Part shown: one piece after another, positions 22,024-34,217 of the stretch
Position numbering within the stretch: the stretch's first letter is position 1
Layout of the letters: the number at the start of each line of letters is the position of its first letter
DNA from: Neurospora tetraspora
Lineage: Eukaryota; Ascomycota; Sordariomycetes; Sordariales; Sordariaceae
NCBI RefSeq assembly: GCF_033439725.1
Contig: NW_026944385.1
Coordinates: 1,426,001-1,490,000, forward strand
Reading direction: 5' to 3'
Length of the DNA stretch: 64,000 nucleotides
Translations under genes and position numbers: made by a program
The notes under the pieces: generated by a model
The model's input: the letters and a program-made list of their open reading frames with translations, nothing else
The model's database searches: none
What the model was told of the DNA's origin: nothing

Positions 22024-25000
22024 ACGGACAAGGGTGCCAAGGACCTGACCTACATACCCGTTGGGACTGGGACTTGGAATGACAGTGGAAAACGCGAAGC
22101 AAAGGCAAGTGAATGTGCTTCGTCTTCCCATATCATACCGACCCCGTGCTCGTTGTTTTAGCTTGATATTCCGATTAGATTGTCCTCAGTTCCCATAAGT
22201 CGTAAGTAAGGGCCCCACCATCTCTGTGCAGGTTGGGTGGTGCACTTCGGGACAGAAGAGGTGATGATGTATGTGCAGGCCGTAGTTGGCAGGAATATAA
22301 AGGTAGGGATGTTCTGGATCAGTTTCTGTTAAATTGTGGGTTTGAGCGTGTAACCGTCCTCCTCGTCCAAGAATACTGGGGTGCATTGGGTACTTTCAGG
22401 TCACGCTTCATACCTTGCTCGTGGATATGGTAAGTGGCTGCTGTCAAGATGATTGTTTGGGCTAAATGGTGAGACGTCCACTTGGACTTTATGCATGTTC
22501 CTGGTCAAAGATTGATCCAGATCAGACACTAGCATCACCTTGGGCCTCCCTGAATGCTAAGTATCACGAAGGATGCATACCTGCCTGAACGTCCAGTGCC
22601 ATGAAGGTGGAGAGCTCTTGTTGTTGATATTGTAGACGAGTAGGAGATTGACAGAACAACGCACAGAGGCCGATGATATGTATGTATATAGTCGAAGTTG
22701 GGCACATGTTTGTCTCGTTTTGGTCCGGTCCAGGGGGCGTTGCGTCCGGTTACGGGCCCCGGGTGACACAGTGACAAAACCCAAGGCACACCACGATGAG
22801 ACTATGTGGCGCATCCACCATTCATGAAACACTTCCATTGACCAGGCGGGCGGGAGACCGACATTCTGGGGCAGGATGGCGGATCTCGTCGGCTGTCGTA
22901 GTAATTGGTGGGAGAGGTCGTACTTGACATTCGTGGCGTTCACGGAGCTAAGGCAAGTGAGGTTGGGCAATCACGGCAGTTGACGATGGCTTCGACTGGG
23001 ACGAGGGTTCTGCTGCTGGTACGGCTCCGGTGTGTTTCTAATACGGATGACGATCGTCTGTATTTCCTAGACCAGCGAGCGTTTGGGCTCCAACAACTCT
23101 TTCTGCCCATCTAAGCCGCTCTTTGCGTTCGGTGGACAGAGAAAATGTTCAAGTTAGCCATCAGAAGCAGAACCACCCATCAGAAAGGAGGCTGAAGGAT
23201 TGTACGTACTGGTAAAAGATACGTACCGGGAGCACGGGCATGGCGGACAGTGGCAGATGTGTGGATGGGCGTTCATCGCATTTCCGTTACCCATGTCGTT
23301 GCGGATGGATCAAAGATGACAAGGAATAGGATTCTGCCGGAGACCCACCCGGGGTTAAGTCCCGAAGTGACGGGGGAACAAGACCCACCCGGCCCGAGAT
23401 CCGACACCAGGTGGGGCCAGATGCGGACTTGATCGACGCCCTGTGGGCCGGTCTAACCCCGGTCAGCCCCAGAGCTCCATCGACAGAGACAACGTCAACA
23501 CAACACTTACCTACATGGTTAGATAGACGTTCAGGTGTCGTTCTTTGTTCTATCATCTTACAATGGTCAACTGTATCGAAAGAATAGAACTCCGAAGACG
23601 GATGACAAGTCAGAATCGTGAACAGGCTGTTTTGATGGCAGGGATGTTGGTCGAACCGATGGCTGGGACATAACCCAGACGTCTTGGAGTGGCCCATGGG
23701 CATAAAAGACAGTCTGATTGGGACGGAACTGGGCCGGTCAGCTGTAAAAGGCATACTGATGGACGTTTGGAAGCCCGAAAGTAATCCGAACCGGTTGATG
23801 GGTGTCCGATGCCGCTGTTGTCGGGCTTCCTGTAATGGAAAATGGAGTTTTGGAACGCGAGTGAAGCTGACTTGCCCACGGACTCTCGAACTACCGCAGG
23901 CCCGCAAATGAGAGGCCTGGATCTCGTACCGTACATTTGCAATCTCTTCGATTGGCGGACTGCGCTTCAGCATTATGGTCCCGTGATGTCACTGTCGACA
24001 TGGAGTCTGAGAGACGTCAAGGATGAATCTCGAGATCATGGGGAGAACTTTGAAAGTTGACATCAATCGATAATGGTCGGGATGACGGCTCAGCTTCGTT
24101 AAATTTCACTCTTTGACAGGGAATGATGTTCAAATGACGAGCGAGAGTAGATAGCAAAACCCGGGAAGACGTTGTCCTGTCGTTCTTCCCTCCGAACTGT
24201 CTTACAGATTTTGCTGACACAGAATGTTCGGCCAAGCTTCCATCGCGCCTGCCACGGTTGGGCTGAAGCACAGCTGTACCTCCCAAAAGAACAGCGGCTG
24301 GCCAAGCCTGCAGGGGCAGTTTCTTCAAATCATATGACGTGCTTTTGTTTTTCCTGGTACAAACGGCAACGACGGGAATGGCGTTGGGAGGTTGTGGACG
24401 GGTTTTTCCCGGCCGCCTTACAACGCCCAAACCTCCTATGTGTTGGAAAAGAGAATTCATTTTGTGTTGACTTCCCACAAGTCTCCTCTTAGTCCATCCC
24501 TCTACTCATCATCGGAATTGCCTCAAGACAGAGGAGATACTGCAGTCCTCGATTCAAACTTGTGGGGGTGCTCTTCCCCTGACAGAAACGAAGTTGCCGG
24601 ACGCGGGGCGGTGGAAGTGGAGTAAGACAAACAGGGGTCAAGTTCTAACTGGGGAAGGACCCACCCACCCACACACGGCCATGAACCGCTGCACTGCGGG
24701 GCACACCTGCCCTGTAAAAAACAACTGCAACGCAAAATCCGACAGCAACGTTTTTCATTTTGACATTCGGAAGTCACGAACCTCCAGTCTCAGGCATCAC
24801 ATGGAATCCCGAACCACATCGGCCATGACAGGAGCGAGGCATCAACTGATTCCTGGCTCGTCGAGCTCTGGATTTATAGGACAGCAGACATTCCCTCATT
24901 GTCGAAAACCATGTCCCTTCTCGTCATTCTGCCAGTGTATAGGGGCATCCCCATTTCTTGTTCCGTCCTCATTGTTGTGAACGGCTCGTTGAGGCACAGC

Positions 25001-25671
25001 AACATCAACCCCGGGAACCCCGTTGGAAACACTTTGGAAGCAGGTTCAAGTTCTCGGCATCGAGGCCAAGCGGCCCAAACCATGATCGAGGTACTGCGCA
25101 ATGCCACACACATCCCGCCCAAGTGGGAGTCTGGAAGATGTCAACACAAGGCGGTGAGCTCGTTTATGCAACTCTTTTATTCTCCCGGATGACGCCCCTG
25201 CAAAACCACGTCAAGATGCCTGTTTTCCTTTTGGCGAATACCCAAGTTGAATCGGTCAGCTGACGGCCAAAAAGGTGTTCCGATTTGGGATCCATTCTCT
25301 GTGTCGAGGTTGGGCGCGGATACTGTTTCCGTTGTCATGGACCTCGATGGAAGATCTCAACGGTCAGTGGATATCCCCCTGGTTGTTGACCATGCTACTG
25401 TAGTTCCTTGGCCTGGGGTACCATGCTAGATGCCACTCCTGGGGGCTCTGTTGTTGAACCCTTGACGACATCCCATCACCCTTGGCTTCAAAAGTCACAA
25501 AAGCCGCCCGAGATCCCTTCAAATTTGCACTTGTATCCCCTTCCACTGTAATCCTCTCTTGTTTATCATTGATCCCTCAGGGACATCTCAGAACAAATTG
25601 TCCCAAAACCTGGCCATACCACCTCACTTCTTCTCCCTCTCACCTTCCCACCTTCATCACATACAACCAAG
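22024..25671. other. 3.6-kb gap upstream of the GH94 gene
   Basis: No gene is supported. The longest ORFs (minus 23287-23973 with 228 codons, minus 24017-24478 with 153 codons) have no domain and unlikely composition. A small uncharacterised gene could hide here, because I recall one locus number between the N. crassa counterparts of the two flanking genes. The last 150 bp are pyrimidine-rich (CTTCTTCTCCCTCTCACC), typical of a fungal 5' UTR. Confidence 0.5.
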
Positions 25672-28047
25672 ATGACCAGGAAAATACAAACTCTGATCCG
25701 CCCGACTCATGGCGGCGAGCGCTATGAACTCACCAACCCCACAGCCATGCCCAAGGCCGCGGGCTTTCTATGGAACCAAAAGATGATGATTCAGATCACC
25801 TGCCGTGGTTTTGCAACTGCCCAGTTCATGCAGCCCGAGCCCGCAAAGTACGCCTACGCCCCCAATATCGAGGCCAAGACCTTCATGCAACCAGAGCCAA
25901 ACTACTACGCCCACCATCCCGGCCGTTTTGTCTACATCAAGGACGAGGAGACCGGTCAGCTCTTCTCCGCTCCCTACGAACCTGTCCGGGCCCCGCAGGA
26001 CCGCTTCGTTTTCTCTGCCGGCAAGACTGATGTTTCGTGGGTCGTTGAGTCGATGGGAGTTCGTGTCGAAATGACCATGGGCCTTCCCACTCACGATGTT
26101 GCGGAACTCTGGACCATTAAAGTCAAGAACCTTTCAAGCCGTCCTCGGAAACTCAGTGTGACCCCCTACTTCCCCATTGGATACATGTCGTGGATGAACC
26201 AGTCGGCCGAGTGGAACAACGACCTCAACGGAATCGTTGCCAGCTGCGTCACTCCCTATCAAAAGGCAGCGGACTACTTCAAGAACAAGTATCTCAAGGA
26301 CAAGACCTACTTCCTTTGTGAGATCCCTCCCGATTCATGGGAGGCTAGTCAGCAAGCCTTCGAAGGCGAGGGTGGCCTTCACAACCCCAGCGCCCTGCAA
26401 GACAGGAATCTCAGCGGCAGCGATGCGCGGTACGAGACTCCCACGGCAGCTGTGCAGTACAGGATCGCACTTGACACGGACGAGCAACAAGAGTACCGGT
26501 TCCTCTTTGGCCCCGCTTACGATGAGGCTGAGATCGGAGCCATGCGATCCAAGTACCTGAGCAAAGAGGGTTTCGAGCAAACCGCGGCTGACTATGCCGC
26601 ATACATGGCTCGTGGCCGTGGGTGTCTCCGCGTGGAAACCCCGGATAAGGATCTCGACAACTTCATCAACAACTGGCTGCCCCGACAAGTCTACTATCAC
26701 GGCGATGTAAACCGCTTGACCACTGATCCTCAGACGCGCAACTACCTACAAGACAACATGGGCATGAACTACATCAAGCCCGAGGTCTCCCGCAGGGCCT
26801 TCCTCACTGCTATCGCCCAGCAAGAAGCTACCGGCGCCATGCCCGACGGTATCCTTTTGGTCGAGGGCGCCGAGCTCAAATACATCAACCAGGTACCTCA
26901 CACTGACCACTGTGTATGGTTGCCAGTCACCCTGGAGGCGTACCTCAACGAAACTGGCGATTACAGCTTGCTGAAGGAGAGTGTACGAAGTGCCAATGGA
27001 GATGAGTTTACTGTCTTTGAACGCTTCTGCCGTGCTATGGACTGGCTGCTCAAGTCTCGTGACCATCGTGGCCTGAGCTACATTGCTCAGGGTGACTGGT
27101 GTGATCCCATGAACATGGTGGGCTACAGGGGGAAGGGTGTTTCCGGCTGGCTCACTCTGGCGACAGCCTTTTCTCTTAATATTTGGGCAAAGGTTTGCGA
27201 CCATGAAGGCGAAGTCGATCTTGCCAATCGCTTCCGTGAGGGTGCTGACGCATGCAATGCTGCTGCTAACGAGCATCTTTGGGACGGTGAATGGTTCGCC
27301 CGCGGCATTACCGACGACAATGTTGTCTTTGGCATCAAGGAGGACAAGGAAGGCCGCATCTGGTTGAACCCACAGTCCTGGTCCATCCTCAGTGGTGCTG
27401 CGAGCCCTGAACAGATTGACAAGATGTTGCCCCACATCGACTCACATCTCAACACGCCGTATGGTATTCAGATGTTTGGCCCCCCTTACACCAAGATGCG
27501 CGAGGATGTTGGCCGCGTAACGCAAAAGGCCATTGGCTCGGCTGAGAACGCTGCTGTTTACAACCACGCTGGCATCTTCTTCATTCACAGTCTGTACGAG
27601 CTTGGAGCGCAACAAGACAGAGCCTTCACCCTCTTACGACAAATGCTCCCTGGTCCTACCGACGCCGACTATATCCAACGAGGCCAGCTGCCCATCTACA
27701 TTCCCAACTATTACCGTGGCGCCTGGAAGGAGTTCCCACGCACAGCTGGCCGGTCCAGTCAGTTGTTCAATACCGGTACCATTTCTTGGGTTTACCGCTG
27801 CATCATCGAAGGGCTCTGTGGTTTGCGCGGCGATAGTGAAGGTCTGCTCATCCGGCCACAGTTACCGAGCTCTTGGAACAACATGAAGGTCACTCGCGAG
27901 TTCCGGGGCGCCACATTCAATGTCAACATTCGTCGTGGCAATGTCAAGAAGGTCACTGTCAAGAATGGCGACAAGGTCCTTCCCGAGCCTCATATCAAGG
28001 ACATCAAGCCAGGCCAGACGTACAACCTCACAGTGGTCATTCCGTAA
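25672..28047 (+). CDS. ndvB: GH94 phosphorylase, NdvB-like (probable cellobionic acid phosphorylase)
   Basis: A single uninterrupted exon encodes 791 residues. The N-terminal half is the beta-sandwich of GH94 enzymes ([20 protein letters not shown], then [20 protein letters not shown]). The C-terminal half is the (alpha/alpha)6 barrel with GDWCDPMN at about 474-481, where the second Asp matches the family's general-acid position, and [17 protein letters not shown] following. The length and motifs fit the fungal NdvB proteins that cleave cellobionic acid with phosphate, giving glucose 1-phosphate and gluconic acid. This is the intracellular end of the oxidative cellulose pathway. There is no signal peptide, consistent with a cytosolic enzyme. 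The function is transferred from family knowledge; the substrate is not proven by sequence. The gene appears intact. Confidence 0.93.
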   Translation: MTRKIQTLIRPTHGGERYELTNPTAMPKAAGFLWNQKMMIQITCRGFATAQFMQPEPAKYAYAPNIEAKTFMQPEPNYYAHHPGRFVYIKDEETGQLFSAPYEPVRAPQDRFVFSAGKTDVSWVVESMGVRVEMTMGLPTHDVAELWTIKVKNLSSRPRKLSVTPYFPIGYMSWMNQSAEWNNDLNGIVASCVTPYQKAADYFKNKYLKDKTYFLCEIPPDSWEASQQAFEGEGGLHNPSALQDRNLSGSDARYETPTAAVQYRIALDTDEQQEYRFLFGPAYDEAEIGAMRSKYLSKEGFEQTAADYAAYMARGRGCLRVETPDKDLDNFINNWLPRQVYYHGDVNRLTTDPQTRNYLQDNMGMNYIKPEVSRRAFLTAIAQQEATGAMPDGILLVEGAELKYINQVPHTDHCVWLPVTLEAYLNETGDYSLLKESVRSANGDEFTVFERFCRAMDWLLKSRDHRGLSYIAQGDWCDPMNMVGYRGKGVSGWLTLATAFSLNIWAKVCDHEGEVDLANRFREGADACNAAANEHLWDGEWFARGITDDNVVFGIKEDKEGRIWLNPQSWSILSGAASPEQIDKMLPHIDSHLNTPYGIQMFGPPYTKMREDVGRVTQKAIGSAENAAVYNHAGIFFIHSLYELGAQQDRAFTLLRQMLPGPTDADYIQRGQLPIYIPNYYRGAWKEFPRTAGRSSQLFNTGTISWVYRCIIEGLCGLRGDSEGLLIRPQLPSSWNNMKVTREFRGATFNVNIRRGNVKKVTVKNGDKVLPEPHIKDIKPGQTYNLTVVIP

Positions 28048-28607
28048 GTAGACACTGGCTTGTGGTCTACAGTCGTCCGAAATCTTGTGCTGATGCGACG
28101 TTGGAAAAGAAAACCAAAGGACAAGAAGGGATCGCGGTTGAAGATCAGTTGGCGTAGCATTTTAGGTGGCTGTTTGTTTCCATGTCTGCATAAGCTGCCT
28201 TGGGGCTCTAGAAAATGATCCGTGAGGATACTCATTCGGGGAAGGAAAATGGTTCTAGGCACCAGCTTTAATGAGGTGATGGTGTTGTTGCTTACTGTTT
28301 GTAGCCATCCCTATAGCAACGGTGATGGCCATTGATCCTACTCCTTTACCTTACCTGGTTGTCAAAGCGAGCTTGCGTAACATCGCTGTCGATAGTGTTC
28401 AATGTGGGCGTTGAGATTACTCAGCCCAATATTGGACCCAAGATCCCACCCGAGTGCCAGCTTCACCGCGGCTATGTCAAGCTTACTCATCACACTTTGA
28501 TGAACATGTATAAACAGAGGAGGCAAGCTCATGGTAACAGGTTGAGAGCACTTCGACATCAAGACCTCACTTGCAGTTTGCATCCTAGCATCAGTTGACG
28601 AAACAAG
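28048..28607. other. Intergenic, no gene seen
   Basis: This is 3' UTR of the phosphorylase gene and promoter of the beta-helix gene. The small ORFs are not credible genes. Confidence 0.5.
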
Positions 28608-30424
28608 ATGAAGACTTCTCTCCAGGCTTTGGCATTGCCACTAGCCTTTAACTTGCTCTCCCTCGTCCACGCCATACCCGGTGGTCCCTGGAAGGCCTGG
28701 AAGGGTTGCTGCGTCCCTCATGACGATTCCCCCCCAGCCACCAACACCACCGAGGATGCCACCACGATCATCCCCCGTCAATCCTCCTGCCTTTCAACCG
28801 GCACCCAATCCACCATCAACGCTCTCTTCTCCTCCGGCGGCGCCAACACCATCGTCCGTCTCTGTCCCGGCGTAACCATCCCCATCACCGCCCCCATCGT
28901 CTTCACTGCTCCGGGGCAGGAACTCTCCACCCAGGGTTACCCGACCGATTCCACCCGGGCCACCATCCTTATCCAGCCTGGCAGCACCGTCACCTCAGCT
29001 ATCCGCGGCAACTGGCAGAACAACGTCAAGGTGCTCAACATCCAGGTAGACGGCAACCGGCCCAACGCCGGGTATCTGGGCGGCGATGCCTTGCTGGAGA
29101 TGGGCGGTGGCACGGAGGGCCAGACGGTCAGTCACACGGTGGTCAAGAACACGCGCAGCTGGAGCTGCGTGCATTTCATCGGCAGCGGACAGGAGAACAA
29201 TCCGTGCCGGCAGGCGACGGTGATGTTTAACGAGGTTGGGCCGTGTGGGCATGAAGGGACGGATCCGGCGACGGGAAATGGACTGTGGGCGGATGGATTG
29301 AGTATTGAGTGTATCGATACGACGGTGACTGATAATACTGTAAGTTTCTCTACCTGTCCGGGTCCTGTGTGTACGGGGGACGGCCCCAGCTGACAAAGGA
29401 ACAGATCACAGGCGCCACAGACGGCGGCATAGTAATCTTCGGCTCCCCCGGCTCCCACATCCTCTGCAACACCATCGTCTCCACCTCCTCCTCCGGCCTG
29501 CAATTCGGTGGTATCAACATGGTCGACCCGACCTGGGGCGGTAACTACACCGGCGTGGTCGTCTCCTCCAACACCATCACCGGCGGACCAAACAGCTTCA
29601 TCAACTTGGGAATCGGCATGGGTTCACAAGTCTGGTCGAACCCGCACCCGGAAACCAATTTCGGACAAGTAACCGTGATCAACAACGTGTTTACAGGCAA
29701 CATCGGCTTCTCCATCGTCATGAACGGCTGGCTGGGTGGTCTCACGGTCACGGGTAACTCGGTAAGCGGGGTGACGACCCCTTCTTCCTCTTTCGCTTCG
29801 GCTGCGGGTTGTGGAGCGGTGCAGCAAGCGAGTTTCGCGGCTTCGGAGCAGTTGGTGTACTACCCGGCCGGCGTGACGGGGTCGTCGGGGCCGAATACTA
29901 TTCAGTCGCAGTTTACTGCGCTGGCGACGAATGCGTCCAACTGGCTTTGCTTGACGAATCCGCCGCCGCTGCTGCCGGATACGAAATCCTTTTTGCCCAA
30001 CACCTTGTCTGTTGATGCGTCTACTTCACGGGTCGTTTCGCTCAGGGACTTCCATGTGCAAGTGCAGGGCGATGGGAACGTGGTTGGGATTGACACGACC
30101 GGGGGTAGGGCAGCTGTTGACGTTCTCAAGGGAGGCGCCGTGGGTGACTGTTACTGGGAGCAATGGGCAGACGTTGTGGACTATTGGGAATTTGTAGGGG
30201 CGAGGGGGGGTCATGTCGTGAAGGGTGAGGTGAAATTTCTCGCTATATGTTGCGAGCGCCATACAACACTACCAGTTTCCTGTATTGAAGCCAGATTGCA
30301 GGGCTTTCTCCCTCTTCTTCTCTTCAGCCTTCCAATCAATCAAAATACCACATGTCGGTTGGTTCCCCTTGCTTTCCTTTTACTATCTAACCAGTTGCTA
30401 TTTGGACTATACATGAATACCTGA
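28608..30424 (+). CDS. Secreted parallel beta-helix (pectate-lyase-fold) protein with lectin-like tail
   Basis: Exons 28608-29339 and 29405-30424 join across a 65-bp intron (GTAAGT donor, CTGAC, ACAG) in phase 0 to give 583 residues. A signal peptide (MKTSLQALALPLAFNLLSLV, cleaved near HA-IP) is followed by right-handed beta-helix repeats: alternating short hydrophobic strands with Asn ladders such as VKVLNIQVDGNR, VVVSSNTITGG, VTVINNVFTGN and LTVTGNSVSG. This is the architecture of secreted polysaccharide lyases and glycoside hydrolases; I cannot name the catalytic residues or substrate. Near the C-terminus, FHVQVQGDGNVVGIDTTGG resembles one strand set of a bulb-type mannose lectin, after which similarity fades into a hydrophobic, unlikely-looking tail. 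The 3' end may therefore contain a missed intron or be degenerate. Confidence 0.75.
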
Positions 30425-30543
30425 TATTCTGCCGTTAGACCTGTTGTCTAGACGGGCAAGAGATCATCCAAACATGTTAATCCATCTGCACCTTCCAAAG
30501 CCCCAAAGCACCTTATATTCCTATGTAGCAACCTCTAAACGGC

Positions 30544-31361
30544 TCATAGATTATTAAGGTCAATGCCTTTTGCCTTAGCTTCCTCGACGGTCCTATTGTA
30601 GCGCGCTTGAGCACGATCGTAGTACTCCGATACCTTCTCTTCAGGAAGATATGGGTTGGCAGCATCCCTCGCTTCATCAGCGTCCATCCCTTCAAAAACG
30701 CCCGAGAATTGAGGATCGTCCATCGATTCAACAGCGTCCGTCACCTTGATAGACTGGCCATCCCCACGGTATTGTTCATGGCCTCCACCAAACTTTCGGA
30801 CTCCCCAATAGTACAGATGTGCCGTGATGTGGCAGATGTTGAAGGTGTTGTGCCCTTTGCACTGGAACTTCATACTAGGACACGTCACATATTAGCCTTG
30901 CTCAACGCCATTGAAAAGGTGGTAGCGGTCAATAAAACATACTCTTTATGAAAGTTCTGGTCAATTTTTTGCCTAGCATGCGGGGTAAAATGAAATTGGA
31001 CTTGGTAGTTCCGATATCCAAAGTCATGGCGCTGGCAAGCCGGCTTAAACGGGAAGCCGAGCGGTTTGTCCGGCACTTTGGTACACCCGTCCGATGACCA
31101 GTCCCACCTCAGCCTTCCGAGGCTGAAGCTCGCCTCGCGGTGCCGAATAAACGTGGGGAGGTCCCACTGGAATAGCATCCCCGCGGTGTACTTGCACCAT
31201 TGGAGGCCATAGCCGGTGTTTGGTGGGTTGCCCTTGACCTTGGCACATTTGGAGTCAAGTTCCCCCCGGTTCTTGAGTGGGAGGCCCGGGAGGGCGGTGG
31301 TGGCCAACATGAAACTCATGAAAGCCGTGACCAGCAGCGAGAGGAGGGAGGAGAGCTTCAT
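30544..31361 (-). CDS. Secreted phospholipase A2, fungal group XIV type
   Basis: Exons 31361-30943 and 30874-30544 join across a 68-bp intron (GTATGT ... CTAG) to give 249 residues. A signal peptide (MKLSSLLSLLVTAFMSFMLA) precedes a pro-region. The catalytic core is CQRHDFGYRNY, with the His-Asp pair at 112-113 that activates water and binds Ca2+ in this family, preceded by SSDGCTKVPD. The intron falls after NFHK, and the next exon supplies CKGHNTFNIC with further disulfide cysteines. The C-terminus is a charged Glu/Lys/Asp-rich helix that extends beyond the compact core of bacterial and fungal relatives. The enzyme should release fatty acids from the sn-2 position of phospholipids outside the cell or in the secretory pathway. 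I chose this start because the longer ORF upstream has non-coding composition. I recall an N. crassa gene of this type at this location. Confidence 0.88.
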
Positions 31362-32593
31362 GGTGTCTGATTGGGGAGCGCCTCTGGCCCAATGGGACGG
31401 ATCGATGGGAGAGGAAGAGGTTGAGAGATGGAGAGGACAAGGAGCTCTGGAAGTGATGGGGACAAGAGGGTAAAAGAATTGTGGTGAACTTGTTGATTGA
31501 AGAAGAAGAAGGGAGAGGACGAGAGAGAGGGAAGAGGAGATATATATACAGGTGAGACGCGAGTAAGAATCCATGTGTGGATCGAAATGCATCTTGTTCC
31601 ACACGGAAGTCGGCCTTGGTTATCAATCTCGCAGTAAGCAAATGCAATGCGGAGGACTGATGGGGGGCGTTATCGCCGCCTTCATACAAGAAAAAGCTGC
31701 ATGCGAAGGGACCGACATGTCGGGGATCAAGGACTTCTGGAGAAAGCCTTGGTAGGTGCATGACCTAACCTCCGGCCTGGGGGACAGTGAGTGAGCTGTA
31801 CCGTAAAAGAATTTGAAACTGGGAATGGCTCAGATGTTCAAGCCAGGCGCTTTGCAGATATCACGGCTGCATAAAAAAGCTTTTTGGCTCATCATGGAAT
31901 GAGTGGAGTAATCTTGATGTAGGAGTGTCACTGCCATCTCGTCATGGTCGCCGATGCCTACCACTTGAGACATATGCTCTTGCTAATTGGAAAACCAAGA
32001 ACAGCTTGAGGAAACCTAGCCATCATGCAGCGGGTGCACTTACGAAAAGTTCCAAGATTGTTCTTGCCCAAGAATCTTGACATCTGCAACAGCACCTTGT
32101 GTGAAGCAGGCTCGGCCGGCGTCCTACGTGTTCACTCACCGATAACGCATCCAAAATGACGTTCTGCTGTCAACCAGCCAGGTCAAAGAGACCTTTGGGC
32201 TTTTTAGTAGGACAACAAACTTGCCTTTGCGTTTGTTTCCTTGATTGACGTCTTCAACGCTTCAGTGTCTGCCATATTACCTTGCTGGTATCGGACGATG
32301 ATTATCACTGGTTATCTTCCGTATCATGGCCCTCCCCTCTTCATTCGGCTGTGTTCTTTCTTAATTTGGCTGTTGAGGCTCTTCGAGCTTTCCCCATCAG
32401 TTCCAACCTCAGTGTGATTCTGCGGTTGCCACATCTCTTATCTCTTCGCCCACTAGACCCCTTCATTCATCTTTCTTTTCCTGGGCCACGGTTGCCTTCC
32501 CTCACCACAAACCCGCCACATCTGCCCCTTCGTCACATCATCGCTCTTATCAATTCTGTCTTAGCTACCAGTTCGAGGGGCTACGTCAGAGCC
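31362..32593. other. Divergent intergenic region
   Basis: This separates the minus-strand phospholipase gene from the plus-strand F-box gene. A purine-rich tract (GAAGAAGAAGAAGGGAGAGG region, about 31500-31545) is the phospholipase 5' UTR read on the plus strand. The ORF open upstream of 32594 has Pro/Leu/Ser-rich, non-coding character. Confidence 0.5.
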
Positions 32594-33553
32594 ATGGTCA
32601 CCATGGACAAGTTACCTGCGGAGGTGATCCTTGCGATCCACACTCACCAAGACTTAGCCGACCTATGCTCGCTAGTCCGCGTGTGTCGCCGACTCTATCA
32701 AACCCTCAACTTGGAGCTTTACAAGCGCGACGTCAAGACGGGTTCACCACAGTCTCTCTTTTGGGCCGCCATGTTCGGTCTTCTGGGTACCCTGAAAATG
32801 TCCCACGCTGCCGGTGCTAATCTCGAGCAAGCCTGGGCATCTGACATGTTCATCTTTCCTAGCATCAGCCACTGCACAATTGCCGGATCGACCAGAACTT
32901 TCGAGTTCGAGACGAGCTTGAAGAAGCACTATAACAAATTCTTCAAGCATTCCCCAGAAACATATAGCTACCTCTTTAACGGAGAAAAACTGAGCCCAGC
33001 GTGGGAACAACGCCTTCCTACCTTCTACGATTCCTTCTACGACTTCAATGACGACCACCCGTCCGCACCCAAGACAGCATCCAAAGATTGCTTAACGCCT
33101 TATGCCAACAACTTCCTGGATCGCCCTAACTTTATCCAAGCCTGCAGGGGGAAACGCTGGCCTAAATATTGGTGGCACGCGCTTGACTTGGCTGTGCTAT
33201 TCCGCCACTTCGACGTGATCCGGTATCTACTCAAGAACGGCGTCAACATTGCCAAGTCGCACTCACGTGGTCTCTGCAGTCGTTTGTGCGCATGCGCTGG
33301 ATCGGATTTCGAAATCCTCTCCCCCAAACGCGTACATAACCCGCTTACCTTGGCAGCCTGCGAGAGTGACCTTGCAATCCAGAAGATCCTGCTGGAAAAT
33401 CTGGGCTTGAGGGATATGGCTAGAGCCTTGACCTGGGAAGAAGTTCAACGTCATGAATACCGAGCGGACATGTTCAAGAAAGGCTCGCAGGAGGAGAAAG
33501 ATTTTGTCGACGTTCACGACATGGATCGCCGAGGTACGTGCTCCGCTGTATAA
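32594..33553 (+). CDS. F-box/ankyrin-like protein, family member 1
   Basis: The protein begins with an F-box-like segment (MDKLPAEVILAIHTHQDLAD, LVRVCRRLYQTLN). The family signature LYKRDVKTGSP..LFWAAMFGLLGTLKMSHAAGANLEQAW follows, of which the second half is an ankyrin-like repeat. A central variable region comes next, then WWHALDLAVLFRHFDVIRYL with LLKNGVNI, a second ankyrin-like unit. F-box proteins recruit targets to SCF ubiquitin ligases; the target here is unknown. I start at 32594 because paralogues begin close to the F-box, and the second ATG at 32603 has even better context (CACCATGG). A GTACGT at 33534 with CTAAC and CAG at 33592-33597 could remove the last residues and end the protein at 33611 instead. 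Two paralogues lie at 43.7-44.8 and 54.5-55.6 kb. Confidence 0.8.
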   Translation: MVTMDKLPAEVILAIHTHQDLADLCSLVRVCRRLYQTLNLELYKRDVKTGSPQSLFWAAMFGLLGTLKMSHAAGANLEQAWASDMFIFPSISHCTIAGSTRTFEFETSLKKHYNKFFKHSPETYSYLFNGEKLSPAWEQRLPTFYDSFYDFNDDHPSAPKTASKDCLTPYANNFLDRPNFIQACRGKRWPKYWWHALDLAVLFRHFDVIRYLLKNGVNIAKSHSRGLCSRLCACAGSDFEILSPKRVHNPLTLAACESDLAIQKILLENLGLRDMARALTWEEVQRHEYRADMFKKGSQEEKDFVDVHDMDRRGTCSAV

Positions 33554-33611
33554 GTAGCTGTGTCATTTGTCATGTTCTTCCGCTAACGCATCAGCAGCAT
33601 TAACTCGGTAG

Positions 33612-34217
33612 GGAATCGTCGGGTTGAACATGACACAAAGGTTGCCCGTCACCTTCCCTTATGCAACGTACCGCCCTCTCATGGGATTATCAGGACCTCG
33701 CGCTTGCGGGCAATCTCTCCCGGGACACCCAAGTACACCACGTACCCCCTTCGACCCTGTCTCCAGTGGTTTTGTGATGTTTCAATCGACCGCTCAGCAG
33801 TACTAAGAAGCAGGCTACAGGGCGGTTTGTACAGGAGCACGGAGAGATCTCACGTACGAGCAACAGTTCCCCCGAACACAGCGATCATACAAGAGGCACG
33901 CGATGAGTGGTTGCACGTGTCATGCTGAAGTCCTGGCTTGGTATACACATATCATTACGCCAATAGTTACAAGAACCAAGTCGTAAACGTACAATCCGTC
34001 TCCCATATCCCATTGTTTCTCATATTTTCATCGAGAATCATCAAATCGTGTAACCCATCAATATCCAAATTGTATCCATATCCCTTCTGTCCGGTCATTT
34101 CTTCCTTGCATCCCAAACATCATTATCCAAGTCGCTTTCCCTGTGCTAACGTCTTTCACGGTAGCTTCAAGCTTCAAGATCACCCATCCGCCACCACACC
34201 ACCCCCCACCCACGCTT
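33612..34217. other. Convergent intergenic region
   Basis: No gene is seen. This is 3' UTR space between the F-box gene and the minus-strand membrane protein gene. Confidence 0.5.

Noticed and set aside
23287-23973. 228-codon minus-strand ORF between the GPCR and GH94 genes
   Set aside because: No domain, no signal peptide, irregular composition, and overlapping ORFs of similar quality in other frames. A hidden small gene nearby remains possible but this ORF is not convincing.
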